From assembly GCA_013398615.1 (NCBI GenBank), contig VZSR01001479.1:17012717-17076716 (forward strand): a stretch of DNA of 64,000 bases, written 5' to 3'. The position numbers and the translations under genes are program-made. This document shows positions 27,401 to 37,546 of the stretch, one piece after another (position 1 is the first letter of the stretch; the number at the start of each line of letters is the position of its first letter). The notes under the pieces were generated by a model. It was given only the letters and a program-made list of their open reading frames with translations, did no database searches and was not told the DNA's origin. Source of the stretch: Brachypodius melanocephalos (taxonomy: Eukaryota; Chordata; Aves; Passeriformes; Pycnonotidae).

Positions 27401-30349
27401 AGTAAGCCTGGTAAGCCCACGCTTGTTTACCCTTGAACTGTGTAGTTTTGATGCATGAATCAAGCTTACACTTCTTAACTTGCCTGCTTATCTCATAGTA
27501 AATGAACACGTGCACAAATGCGAATTTTCCCAAATGATGTTGCATTGAAACAACTGAAAGATGAATGGTGTCTGATGTGTTCTGCAAGAAGTTTAGCAAA
27601 ATGAGCTCTCATAAAAACCTTTGGTACTACTTCTTACATTAAAGACCTTTAGGACAAGTGTACGTGAGGCTCCATTTCAGACGTTTCATTCAAGCGCAGG
27701 CACAGAAATGAACATAGGCTGTCCTGCTTGTCTCCCACATGCCTGTGTGCTAGTATCAATATTTCCTGCTGTGCAGTGAGCCTACTGCAAAATAATACTT
27801 TGTTTTGAGTTACTGGCTTGTGGTTTTTGGTTTGTAGCATTTTGTTGTTTTTTTGGTGATGGTTTGTTAGGGTTTCTTTCTCCTTCTCCCTCCCTTTCCC
27901 ACTGCAAGTGAATTCTCAGTTCTAATTGCACAGAGATGAGTGGCAATACAGAGTCAATGCCTGGGGGGCACTGGGGCTGCTTTTGGTCCTGGTTTCAGAA
28001 ACAGAGCAAGTACTTTCTTGGTTTTGCACCTGAAAAGAAAGTATCAGAAAATAATAGTGAAATGTGTATGTGCAGGTTTGTACAAAGGCTGCATGGGTGG
28101 CAAAGGGAAGGAGTCACAAACAGGAGAGAAAAGTCTTAAAACACTTCTATCTTCTGTATTCAGATGAGTATAAGGAAAGTTAGAGATAGTGATGGCTTTT
28201 TAGACTAGAGTGTTATGTCCATATCCCATGCCAGTTTATAAAATACCAGGGACTTCTTTAACTATTCCAAGAATTTGAAGGAAAACTGTGAGGAAATAAT
28301 CCTTTTTGAGCAAATAGTTGTAAGAATAGGGAGTCTGGAGGATGCTTTCCTCAGGTCCAGTGTTCTGACTGAAGGAAAAAAGAAAGTGTGTTTACTTCAG
28401 TCACTTTTAGTGAATTTTAATTATGGTAGCTAAATTGTTAGCACAAAACTGAAATATCTGATGCTGTCAGATGATAATTGGTGCTATGAGTGGGACAAAA
28501 AATTTTGAGATTTTTCTCCAACTTTTTCTTTTTTCTTCACAGAGGAAAGCCCAAATTACATGCACAGCTATTTTCATTGTTTGGGGTGTCTTGGTCCATC
28601 TGGTTATTCCTCCCTTTGTCTTCATGATGACTGAAGGATGGAATTACATTGAAGGCCTCTATTTCTCGTTCACCACTATCACCACCATAGGATTTGGAGA
28701 TTTTGTTGCTGGTCAGTAATTGTATTTTATGTATCATTTCATTACATGCATAGTGTGGCAATTCTACTTCCAAACTCTTGATTTGAAAAGATGTTTTCTA
28801 AGCTTTTCCAACACATTTTGCAGAATAGAACATTCCATTAAGGCTGGGTACTGATCCAGTCGACTAAATCTGGCTCTTCAGTGTTGGTGCAGACACCTAA
28901 GGCCTTTATTGGGTTAATTTTGAAGCCAAGTTCTAGAGTTCATAAGTCCTTCTGGTGCCTCAGGTCTGTATTTCAGGCGTGGAGCTACCCTGCCCACCAT
29001 GGTAGTTGTGAACCTTTGAGTGGGATCCAGTATACTGAGCAGGATGTATAGGCACTGGGCAATGCTTTCTACACGTGCCTAGAACTAATCAATGGGGAAT
29101 GCTGAGCATATTCCTCTCTCCCTCCTAAACCTCTTCTTTCTCTAAAATCCACTGCCTCGTTCAGTGCGTTGGTTCTCGTAAGTGAAACTCTGAATCTTTT
29201 TCTCAAAGAAGGTGCCTATATATTCATACTTCAGTGGCAGGAAGAAGACTTGTAATTTTCAAAAGAAAAATGTTCATTTTTATATCTTATAAGGAGAGGA
29301 TAAATATGCTTCATTTTTATTTTGTTAGTCCAGTGGTCAAAATACATGTGGCCAAGAAGTGGAAGATATGGGATCAACTTTTTCTTTCATTTCCCTACTT
29401 GCTACCTCTCTGACCAGTGTTCAAATAACAAGGCTCTTTTAGTGAGGAGAGAGCAATTCTCAGGGTCATAACTTCAAAGGTTTACCAGCTGTGAGTCTTC
29501 TTTCAGTAATATTTTTGTTTTTAATTTCCTGTAGGTGTAAATCCAGATGCAAACTACCATGCGCTGTACAGATACTTTGTGGAGTTATGGATCTATCTGG
29601 GACTAGCTTGGCTCTCACTCTTTGTTAACTGGAAGGTCAGTATGTTTGTGGAAGTCCACAAAGCAATCAAGAAACGGAGGAAAAAAAGAAAAGAGTCATT
29701 TGACAACCATCCTCGGTCTAAAAAACCCCTTCAAATGGGTACCTCAAAGGATGTCAACATTTTCAGCTTTCTTTCAAAGAAGGAAGAGACCTACAATGAC
29801 CTTATAAAGCAAATTGGGAAGAAGGCCCTGAAGACAAGCAATGACAAAATGATTATAGTGGAAAATGGCAAACAAATGAATGCCAGTATAGATGTTCAGG
29901 TGACTTACAAAAAGACAGAGTCATTTGAGTATGAGGAGGCTTCCATGGACATTCAAAATGGTCACGTACTGAGACCCCTCCATGACAAACGTAGTGGAGA
30001 CAGCCCTCTAGAAGGAACCATGTTCGTGAACCAGCTGGACAGGATTAGTGAAGAAGAAAGCGAAGTGTGGGATTCCAGAGACTATCGGCCCTTAATATTT
30101 GAGAATGCCAATATAACATTTGTAAATGAAGATGAGGATGAAGAGGAAGACGTCTCAGATGATGAGGAAACATCAAAATCCTCTATGGATGATAATCTTG
30201 CAGAGGAATCTGAAACTGCAAAAAAACTGGTTAAATTCCCATCCTCTGATGAATCTACCTTTACTAATAATGAGCTAGAACTTTCTGTGCCTTATGAACA
30301 ACTGATGAATGAATATAATACAGTAAGCAATGCAAAGGCTGCCACGTGA
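225..30349 (+). CDS. KCNK5: KCNK5 (TASK-2 / K2P5.1) two-pore-domain potassium channel, five coding exons
   Basis: Joined exons 225-410, 25748-25859, 27244-27410, 28543-28711 and 29535-30349 give 482 residues (human protein about 499). The family forms dimeric background K+ channels of the plasma membrane, opened by alkaline pH, in kidney tubule, airway and immune cells. TM1 is about residues 5-25; the cap has Cys51, which links the subunits, and a glycosylation site at Asn77 (N-N-T). Pore filter 1 is T98-I-G-Y-G102; TM2 is about 110-133, TM3 about 160-182, pore filter 2 is T203-I-G-F-G207 and TM4 about 225-247. Arg224 and Lys245 match the known external and internal pH sensors. A basic run (257-264) and a long cytoplasmic tail follow. 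The tail holds the near-invariant segments KDVNIFSFLSKKEETYNDL, MNQLDRISEE-like and SVPYEQLMNEYN, which identify KCNK5 rather than another K2P gene. All splice junctions are canonical and phases agree. Confidence 0.97.
411..5564 (+). other. KCNK5: KCNK5 intron 1, first part
   Basis: After the CpG island (to about 850) this is ordinary AT-rich intron sequence. Only chance-length open frames occur. It contains small T-rich and G/T-rich tracts (for example around 1981-2010) but no exon, RNA gene or element that I recognise. Intron 1 as a whole runs 411-25747. Confidence 0.8.
460..483 (+). repeat. (CAG)n microsatellite, interrupted once by CAA
   Basis: Eight triplets: two CAG, one CAA, five CAG, starting 49 bases past the exon 1 donor. 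It is followed by GTGCTGCTG (484-492), so a small CAG/CTG hairpin can form. The repeat lies in the CpG island and in the reading frame that continues exon 1, where it would encode Ala and Thr. Confidence 0.9.
5565..5800 (-). mobile_element. CR1 LINE 3' fragment, antisense
   Basis: The + strand starts with AATCATTTAGGTTGGAAAAG and continues with the typical antisense CR1 tail: the CTTGAACGCCTCCAGGGATG segment, then the bipartite stretch CCATTCCAATGCTTAACAACC. Translated on the minus strand it gives HWNGLPRKVVESPSLEAFKK, a degenerate match to the peptide that bird CR1 tails usually give (PREVV..PSLEVFK). It is a truncated fossil copy; no intact reverse transcriptase is present. Confidence 0.85.
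5801..13442 (+). other. KCNK5: KCNK5 intron 1, second part
   Basis: AT-rich intron sequence with several homopolymer tracts: poly(T) about 5858-5870, (TG)n 9720-9732, poly(A) 9757-9770, T/G-rich 10630-10690 and poly(T) about 11661-11671. No coding exon or RNA gene is recognised. A possible but very degenerate CR1-like scrap lies near 13045-13095 and is not called. Confidence 0.75.
10630..10690 (+). repeat. T-rich and G/T-rich low-complexity tract
   Basis: A run of about 18 T is followed by CCC, then by alternating G and T blocks and a further run of T, ending TTTAG. It is a low-complexity tract in intron 1, perhaps the remains of a retroelement tail on the opposite strand. Confidence 0.8.
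13443..13540 (-). mobile_element. CR1 LINE 3' fragment, antisense
   Basis: The + strand reads ATTATAGAACAGTTTGGGTTGGGAGG in degenerate form, followed by CCTTAAAATAATCCAGTTCCAAG, GGGCAGGGACCC and CACTAGACCGTGTTGCTCAG. These match, in order, the reverse complement of the CR1 3' end (GGGTTGGAAGG, CCTTAAAGATCAT, GGGCAGGGACA, CTAGACCAGGTTGCTCA). It is about 100 bases long and truncated. Confidence 0.8.
13541..16634 (+). other. KCNK5: KCNK5 intron 1, third part
   Basis: AT-rich intron sequence without recognisable exons. The segment 15780-15905 is notably AT-rich and contains the 10-base palindrome GTTAATTAAC (15839-15848) followed by another TTAATTAA-like stretch, which could be homeodomain sites. 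Nothing else is supported. Confidence 0.7.
16635..17600 (-). mobile_element. Solo LTR of an endogenous retrovirus (ERVL-like, bird type), antisense to KCNK5
   Basis: The + strand starts TGCTGGGTTGATGCTGGCTGG, the reverse complement of the LTR 3' end known to me from bird genomes (..CCAGCCAGCATCAACCCAGCA). Further in, a minus-strand AATAAA lies at 16818-16823 as the LTR poly(A) signal. A GC-richer central part carries imperfect direct repeats of the GTGGGTC..CCATGGG..CAG type (about 17035-17200). The far end includes CTTGGTGTCTGCAAAGTTGTT and the CCACACAAACACAACA terminus. No gag, pol or env sequence flanks it, so it is taken as a solo LTR. The family name is from memory and no target-site duplication was identified. 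The 100-N gap falls in the repeat part, so the true length is unknown. Confidence 0.75.
17212..17311. other. Assembly gap (100 N)
   Basis: Exactly 100 N, the conventional placeholder for a gap of unknown size. It lies inside the GC-rich tandem-repeat part of the LTR, which likely caused the assembly to break. Confidence 0.98.
17601..25747 (+). other. KCNK5: KCNK5 intron 1, last part
   Basis: AT-rich intron sequence ending in the exon 2 acceptor pyrimidine tract. It contains short T runs and small inverted repeats such as GTTGTTCAACAAC (about 21271-21284). I recognise no exon, RNA gene or complete mobile element. Confidence 0.75.
25748..25859 (+). CDS. KCNK5: KCNK5 coding exon 2 (residues 63-99, first base of 100)
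   Basis: The acceptor is TTCCTTACAG|ATT and the donor is ATCG|GTAAAT. It encodes the second half of the cap (with N77-N-T, a likely N-glycosylation site) and pore helix 1, ending at T97-T-I with the glycine codon of the GYG filter split across the junction (phase 1). The 112-base length and the split in the first filter fit the usual exon layout of this gene. Confidence 0.96.
25860..27243 (+). other. KCNK5: KCNK5 intron 2
   Basis: It has a GTAAAT donor and a TTTTTCTTTCAG acceptor and is 1384 bases long. The sequence is AT-rich with a short A run about 26505-26515. Nothing else is recognised. Confidence 0.9.
27244..27410 (+). CDS. KCNK5: KCNK5 coding exon 3 (residues 100-155)
   Basis: The acceptor is CTTTCAG|GTTATGG. 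It completes G100-Y-G-N of filter 1, then encodes TM2 and the start of the TM2-TM3 loop (GKFFGGRAKRLGQFLTKRG). The donor used here is CTG|GTAAGC at 27411. An identical hexamer GTAAGC occurs 9 bases earlier at 27402; the downstream one keeps the family sequence ...KRGVSLRKAQ and is taken as the main donor. Confidence 0.95.
27411..28542 (+). other. KCNK5: KCNK5 intron 3
   Basis: It has a GTAAGC donor and a TTTTTCTTCACAG acceptor and is 1132 bases long. A G/T-rich stretch lies about 27830-27880. Nothing else is recognised. Confidence 0.9.
28543..28711 (+). CDS. KCNK5: KCNK5 coding exon 4 (residues 156-211, first base of 212)
   Basis: The acceptor is a pyrimidine tract ending TTCTTCACAG|AGG and the donor is GCTG|GTCAGT. 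It encodes TM3 (about 160-182), the extracellular loop EGWNYIEGLY and pore 2 with the filter T203-I-G-F-G-D208. As I recall the human sequence, the pore-helix positions differ slightly (here SFTTITTIGFG), a conservative change. Confidence 0.96.
28712..29534 (+). other. KCNK5: KCNK5 intron 4
   Basis: It has a GTCAGT donor and a TTAATTTCCTGTAG acceptor and is 823 bases long. No feature is recognised inside it. Confidence 0.9.
29535..30349 (+). CDS. KCNK5: KCNK5 coding exon 5 (residues 212-482 and stop)
   Basis: The acceptor is TTCCTGTAG|GTGTAAATCC. It encodes the end of pore 2, Arg224 next to the pore (external pH sensor in the family), TM4 ending NWK245 (internal pH sensor), the basic run K257-K-R-R-K-K-R-K264 and the whole cytoplasmic tail. 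A run of acidic residues lies at 410-417, with a second short one at 420-423. The section about 310-375 does not look like the Gly/Pro-rich part I recall from human KCNK5. The stop is TGA at 30347-30349. Confidence 0.97.
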
Positions 30350-33300
30350 AGCATGCTGGACAATGGTTTTCTGAAAGTGGTCAGTGCATATTGAACGTAG
30401 AGCAAGGAGAAAAGTATGTTTGCAGCTTCTCCAGTCTCTTTGGAAACAAAAGCAAGTCCCAAACTAAGAAACTCCAGTCTCCTTTTCCCATCCTAAGTTG
30501 GCTTCTGAGCCTGTCGGCTTTGCTTTTCTGAAAGACTTGTAAAATAACAGTTGAATTTGGAGTCCTGCTCCTTGTTTAGATTTTTATGGTTCTTTAGTTA
30601 ATACACTGGATCTGCTATGAGTTCATGCATTTCATTGAGGAAATAGTTTGGGAATGTAACTATACTGTTGCAAAACTGGTTTGGGCATCAAATGTGTTCG
30701 GTTACTCCATTAGCCTTTCACCTCTGAAAACCTGGATTTGAATCCTGTTTTTATCACAAGTGAAATCAAGGGGGTTGCCTATTGTTGTTACTGCCAAAAA
30801 TATGGCACTAGCACGCTGTGCTTGATGAGAAACTTTGGATGGAATACCAGGACACACAAATCTGAGCTGAGGTGTGCTTGGTAGACTGAGAAGGAAGCTT
30901 CTGAAACATCTCTGTAGAACATGTCAGTGCTTGTCAAATTATAGTGAATTCTAATTTCATAAATAAAACAGTAAAATTAAGAGTTCCAAAGGAATGGACC
31001 AAGAAGGAGCCCTTTAACAAGGAAGAATCATCTGGGATGAAGCTCGTCATTTGGGCTGCTGAGTTGCACATCAGCCCCAGAACTGTCAAAGAGTGAAGTG
31101 ACTGGAAGACTTACTGATCAAAGCATATATGAGCACAAGTAGGATGCAATTAACTTTTTTAGTGTTGAAAGTGTCCTTCCACTGTCCATTTCCTAAAGGA
31201 AATACTTGAATGAACCTTATACAGTATCTGTGTACAGGTGAAGTTTTATTGACGCTGTTCTTCTTAGGAAAAAGTCACCTTGGGAAGCACAGATATTCTC
31301 CAAATGCCCTAATGCCTGTCAGAAGGGACCTGTAGCACTGCTGCTGATATGGGCAGTGTGTTAGTCAGTATTGTTGTTTGATGTTCCTCCCTGCCTTGGT
31401 ACTTCAGACATGACTTGAATGGGAGATGATTTTTGAAACAGTTGATTACGCTTTGTATATTTTTGTTGTTGTTGTTTTTAGAGTTTGACATATGTGCATG
31501 TACAATGGTTATTCTATCCCACTTGATAGAAGGTTGGGCACTATCTAACCTTGGGCAAACTGAGATGTGATCAAGTGACTTCAGGCCATAAGGCACTTTT
31601 TTGAGAAGGAACTTTGGCTCTTAAGCTTCTAAAAGTATTATCTTTTGACTTGGAGATGGGCTGCTTACTAGAAGGAAGCCTGTCTGTTCGTAACATGTAT
31701 GCCCAAATTGTTTTGGCTACAAAGAAGTTTTACCCTGGTTTTATTTTTCTTTTTTTTTTCTATATCTATGCATTAACCCTGACAACTCTTTCAAATGAGG
31801 CTCTTGATTATATGCTGCCAAAAGGTACTGATTTCAGTTTTATCCAATATACTTGGAACAGAAAATAGCCAAGACCTTTAATCCGTAACATGTCAGATTC
31901 TGCTGATCTGTTTGGTTGTAGAGTATTTAAGCCATTCTGGTATGTCTGAAAGTTTCCAAAGTTCGGTGAACAGTTAAAAGTTTTCTCAGTCTTGTTTTCA
32001 GTGTAGTGCTGGCAGACTCACTAGCTCTGTAAGAAGTCCTTATGGAACCTTGCAATGCTAATCTTAAAATACTGGCTATTTCTGATAACTACAAATATTG
32101 GCTGCAGCTTCAGTTGCTGGCCTGTTCCACAGAAGGAGAAGGATATATGGGAAGCTGGCACTCTGGTTGGATAGCCTTTAGTTGGGAAGTTTTGAAGTTA
32201 CCTACTGTGAAACAAGCGGCTGTCTTTACTATTCTGTTTCTTTCCCAAAATTTTCCACATATATGACATTTTTTTCACATAGAATGTAAACACAATGGCC
32301 AAATTGAGGCCAACTCCTGTCCACCTCTGTTATACTAAACAACTGTGGAGTCAACACAATTTGATTTGTATTTAATCTGCAATCTATAGTAGTAGTGTTT
32401 AAGAGAGATTCTCATTTGTAATCAAATTTTATTCTATTTACATTATTTGGAGCAGGGATGGCTGGATGAATTTGACTTGTATCTGAGAGGAAAGAGGGAG
32501 GAGCCATATCAAGATGATTCTTACTTACTTCTAGTAAGATAACCTTAATCCCCACTCTTTTAAAATTACTCCAAGCCCTTCAAGGGTTTGTATCTGAAGA
32601 GCTGTGGTTGACAGCTGTACTTTATAACTGTAAGAAATGTTACGTAGGATTATGTGCATATGCACAGGATGTTTTTGTAGTCAGTTTATCCTTCTGTGGT
32701 TTTTTTTTTCATATTTTTTTTGTGTAAAAAAGTCCACACTAACTTAAAAGAAAATGAGAAAGCACTCCACTTAGCTTTTGTTGCCCTCCAACTTGTCTTC
32801 CATTATTGATGCAAAGATCACAGTTTTAGTAACAGTTAGAAAGCTACAGGACAATGAGGAGAGAAAAGACTTTCAGCAAGTGCGTGAAATGGAAAAGCAT
32901 AGTCCAATCTTCATTTAAAAAAAAAAAAAAACAAGAAAAAAAGAAAGAAAAAATTCTCTGTAATACCAAAATAATACAACCCAGACACTTGGCTGGGCTG
33001 CTTTGATTGGGAGGGGATGTTGCACACTGGAACCCAGACTCTGTTCTACGTAGCAAAGTGCACTTGTATGCCAGAGCTGAGAATAGATGGGATCTGTTTC
33101 ATATTATCAAGCTAGATGTGGCTCTCTGGCCTTTCCCAGTGTAGTCAGCATAGACTATAAGTCTGCATAATAAGTATCATGGGATTTAAAGTAATAGTTT
33201 AAATTTATTAAAACAAAGTACAATATTCCCAGTTTTTCGGGGAAACATGATCACACCTCACAAAACTGTTCTCAAGATATCCCACCATGTGCCTTAATGC

Positions 33301-34650
33301 AATCTTAACACTGGGAAAAAATTCCTCTTTACACAGGGGCCAACAGAATTGGTCTCGTTAAGCCTACATGTTTCAGAGTTTTGGAGGGGTTTAGTTGGTG
33401 CATGGCTTTCATAGTGGCTCTCTCCAAAAAGCTGAACCATTCCCAGGGTTTTTAAAATTATGGTGCCATCTCAGAAGTGCCGAAGTGCTAAACAAGACAG
33501 CTTTTTGCCTGCCTGTCTTCCATGTCTTGAGAAAAGAAACTGCCTGGGAGATGTAAACTAATGTCTTTCTGCCTTCAGATTTACGTGTAGTGACTTAGAG
33601 GGGTGTCAGGCTGGATTTTGTTCTATTCAGCTCCAAAAGTGTCTCCAAGTGAATTCCCCAGTACTACCTGGTTATGTCTTGTAGTTATTTCAGTTATTTG
33701 GTCAATCTGGAAACATTTTCTTTGGATGCCAGTTGATTTCATTTGGCTAACTAATAATGTTAATAGTTTTCTTAAAGCTGTAGAATGAGTTTTATAGGTG
33801 AGGCAGATCTCTTCCTGGAAAGAGAGGAAAGGGGGATTTTTAAAGAAGGAAAAAAGCTTAAAAGCATGTATAAGGAAGAGATGGAATAGCAGTGAAAACT
33901 CTTCTTTCTAGCTAATGCCTGCAAGTTGATTTTATTTCCAGTCGCATCATGTGAAGGATGGGTTCACTTATTAATTTTGCCAAGATGAGCCAGTATTTTC
34001 AGTTTTATTCTTTTTTCAAAAATTAAATCTGAAATGTGACCATGGAAGTCTGTTCCTACAAAAGGCCTTTTGAGTGCTGTAAGACTGTGACCCCAATTCT
34101 TCATGACATCACTGTGATGCTTTTTGGGTTGTATTGTGCTATTGAAGCCTGTTTTTACCAGAAGGGCATCACTTTTGGATACCAGTCTCACATCAGGCAG
34201 CCTGACACATCTGATACACTGGTACGAAGTCACTGAGGAAATACAGAATCAGAGTGTTAAAATTTTTCTGAACTAATGATTCGTGAATCTGTTGCTGGCA
34301 ATGGATATCACACAGCATGCAGAATTAAAACCAGACTGATAACAACAGATCCATGGTGATACAGCTGTACATGTGAAGATTTTCTTTTTCCTCCAGTTGA
34401 TCTGGGAGAGTGTATAGAGACAGATGAGGAGAGCAAAAAGCAATATGTCTGTTAACTAAACAAAAGAACTTTGTAGACATGTAATTTTTGTGCCTCATGG
34501 GATTAATTCCATTTGTGATGGATTTAACTTTTAAAAATTAGCTTGTCTTTCATACAGCTTTTGACGTTTGTGCAGTTCTGACTCTTACCACTCCATAATA
34601 TGCCTGTCTGTCTGTTCTTTGTTGCTGATTGTCACTGGAATCACACTGTA

Positions 34651-34658
34651 TGTAAATA
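34651..34658 (+). promoter_or_regulatory. Pumilio response element (TGTAAATA)
   Basis: TGTAAATA matches the Pumilio-binding consensus TGTANATA and lies about 50 bases before the likely poly(A) signal, a common position for such sites in 3' UTRs. Binding is inferred from motif and position only. Confidence 0.45.
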
Positions 34659-34701
34659 TTTGCTAAGTCTTTGTAAAATGTAATTTATTTTAATATTTTG
34701 C

Positions 34702-34707
34702 AATAAA
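34702..34707 (+). terminator. KCNK5: Poly(A) signal AATAAA, probable main KCNK5 3' end
   Basis: The site reads TTTTGCAATAAAAAAAAAAT. It is preceded by a T-rich stretch and followed after about 20 bases by a pyrimidine-rich stretch, as expected for a cleavage and polyadenylation site. Other AATAAA copies lie at 30962, 34980, 35083 and 36321. Confidence 0.6.
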
Positions 34708-37530
34708 AAAAAAATTACAATCTATCCTCTCTGTCATGAGAAGAATGGCAATGAATATTTCTTTTTACAACTACCTACCCTTCTACTGCACCTTACAGAT
34801 GAGTCTGGTCCTGGCCCAAAGAGCTGGAGGGTAAAGAGCCAAAAAAGCGAGTTGTTTTATGCAAGCAGATGCCTTAACTTGTATGGAGTATTGATGACTT
34901 CAGTTCAATGGCATCTGGTCTTCAATTAGATACAGCATAGCAAAGTATTTTCAATGTGGATTTTGGACAGCTGTTGAAAAATAAACTGAAGTTTATTTTA
35001 AGTACTGTGTTTTATCAGTGGACTGCTTTTAAAGAAGATACACAGAGATGGGAAGTGTTAGAGTTACTCTGTACTGTGATAAAATAAAATAGATGTTTAT
35101 GACTAGTATCTGAATCTCATGCCAGAGCTATTAAAATACCTGAATAGCTGTTTATGAATTTTCACAATATTTCTGTTGTGTTCACCATTTTTCAGCAGTG
35201 ATCACCATTTTTCAGGCTAGAAGTATTTGCAGTCCTACAACTCCAGCAGTTTCCTTGGCAACATGCTGGAAAATAGCTAACTACCTGCCTTAATGGCAGC
35301 AAAATGTGACTTGGTGATACCCATGATAGAGATGGAGCCATCTGAAGAAATTGGAACAACCTCAGCCTGAGGAGGAGGAGACTGAACCTTGGCTTTTAGA
35401 CAGCTGAGTGGAATTGCTGAGGCATGAGCTAGGGAAGGGGGGAGATGCACGAGCATGGGAGTGAAGGGTGGATGCTGTCAGAGTTGAGTGAGGGTAGCCA
35501 GTCCCTGCTTTTCGTCCAGCCACGCAACAGGAGAAGTGAAGGAGGAACTGCCTGACTGGTGCCAAAAAGAGCCCAAAAGGGTGGTGGCAGCTCCTCATGG
35601 AGCTGAGGGCAGCACATAGCATGGAGTCTGGTAAGCACCCAGTAATATTTCTGTAAGCTCCTAGCAGGCTGGAGACTATTGTTCACCTTCTGCCCTTGGA
35701 ATTTTAGTAGTGTCAATAATTTATAGAGGGGAGGGTAACAAGAAGTAGGAAAACAGGACAAACCTGTATCTGTTACATGCCTGTTCTTATGGTCCATGCC
35801 TGGCTGCGGGTTCTCTGAACACAATAGCTTAATGGATAGATAAAATCACAGGCCAGCTGACACTTTAAAAGCCTAACATGTTTTCACTGAATGCGTGTCC
35901 TGGGCCTTTACAGTGCTTGGTGCAACATGATACCAGCAACCTGCAGCTCGTGGGTACAGAAAACTCAAACCTTTAATTCTGAGAGACGAAGACGGAAAGC
36001 AGGACGAGTTCCAATTCAGGATCATTTTAAACAGGGAAATGCTACTCCATTCAAGACAATTTCATGTTAGCTAGAGCCAGGTCCTGAAGAACCCAAAAGT
36101 ACCTCTCTCAACTCTTCTGAAAGGAGGTGGTGGAACTCTGTTACCTATAGTTTAAAGAGGAAGGGTTTTCTTTTTAAATTCATATCTTGTACCTTGTGCT
36201 TGTCAGCAAGGGTTTGCTGGTTTCTGGGGGTTTTTGGTTGGTTGATTTTTACTTTTTTTAAAAAACATTTTTTAGCCTTAACCTGCCTTTGGTAAGATAA
36301 CTAATACTGTGATGTATAAGAATAAAAGGTTGTGCTGAGTACAATGTTCCTTAGATTTTTATTTCTTTTTGTTTCTTGGAGAATTCTCTTGACCTGTACC
36401 CAGACTGGGCCTCCTCCACATACCCTGCCTGGCTTTACTGGCTGATGGGGTTGTGGCTTCAATCCTGAAGAAAAAGGGGAAGTGATGGGTGAATGGGAGT
36501 AAACCCAGCCCTGACCAGAGCCACTTATCTCGCTGAGAGCAAAGCCATGGCATTGCTGCCTCCTGGCAGGCCCTTACCTCTCCACTCAAACTTGTTCATC
36601 ACTGGGTCTTGTGCAGCCTGGGGTACTTGAAGGGGTTGCTGAGGGATAGTCATTTTCTGTTTGGCAAATACTTGCTTTTGTGATGCAGCTGATGCAACTC
36701 CTGCTGACTCACGGCACAAGGGCAAAGCCTTAGGGGGAAAGGGGTGCAATACTGCCCTTTACTGCCTTGATTTGATTTCCAACTCCCAAGGAAATAGACT
36801 TATAAGGGGGTTTTTGGGGGGTTGAGGGGAGTTGATGTTTTGTGGACAAAAGGTGTCCAAACAGGTGTTGTGCATCTGGGGGTGAACAAAGTAGCAGCCA
36901 CTGGTTATCTTGGACTGCACAGCCAGCCTAGCACAGGGAGTGGGTACCACAACTGATAGAGCATAGAGGCTCAAACCAGAGCACCCCCAAATACTCATCT
37001 GACTGACCAAGGGAATTTGCTATTTCGTACCAGGATGGCTTCTCTGGAAAGGGAGAGGTGCACTGGGATGCTGGAGGCATTATCCTGCACAGAGGCTCCC
37101 TGAAAGCCAGATGCCGTCTTGTAGTTGGGACGACTTCCTCTGATAGCAAAGATTACAGGTACAGAGCCAGAACTCCTTCTGGTTAATAAAAAAAGTTAGT
37201 ACATGTATGGACAATATATTAACATATGAGAAATATTCTGATTAAAATATTCTGATAATCATTTTGGATTTTACAAGTTGAACTGAAACAACTGTGAAGT
37301 CAAAGACTTTTCGTCTTCTATTTTTAGAATTTTTTTTAATGGGATGCCAGAATTTCTCTCCCTCTTGTCACTCCTTGCTGCTCATAAGAAAGAGCAGAAG
37401 AGTGCTAAGTCAGTCTTTGTATTTTGATGGTTATGTTGTTTCCTACATGAAGAAAACTCTGGAAAATATACCCTGTCCCCTCTTTTCTCCTTACTGGGGT
37501 GGGGCTGCGAATGACAAAGAAGGCAGAAAA

Positions 37531-37546
37531 ATATATATATATAAAT
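37531..37546. repeat. (TA)n microsatellite
   Basis: A short run of alternating A and T (AATATATATATATAAAT). It is followed some 55 bases later by a short (AC)n run (about 37601-37614). Confidence 0.8.

Larger units (their letters stand above)
30350..34725 (+). other. KCNK5: KCNK5 3' UTR (probable extent)
   Basis: No further open frame of note follows the stop. The stretch is AT-rich and uninterrupted by recognised mobile elements, while such elements occur before and after it. It ends with a classic 3'-end layout: TGTAAATA at 34651, a T-rich stretch, AATAAA at 34702 and a downstream pyrimidine-rich TCTATCCTCTCTGT. A nearer AATAAA at 30962-30967 could give a short form. The cleavage point is estimated, not seen. 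Confidence 0.6.

Noticed and set aside
30343..30348. CACGTG E-box over the KCNK5 stop codon
   Set aside because: A six-base palindrome is expected several times in 64 kb and its place in coding sequence explains it.
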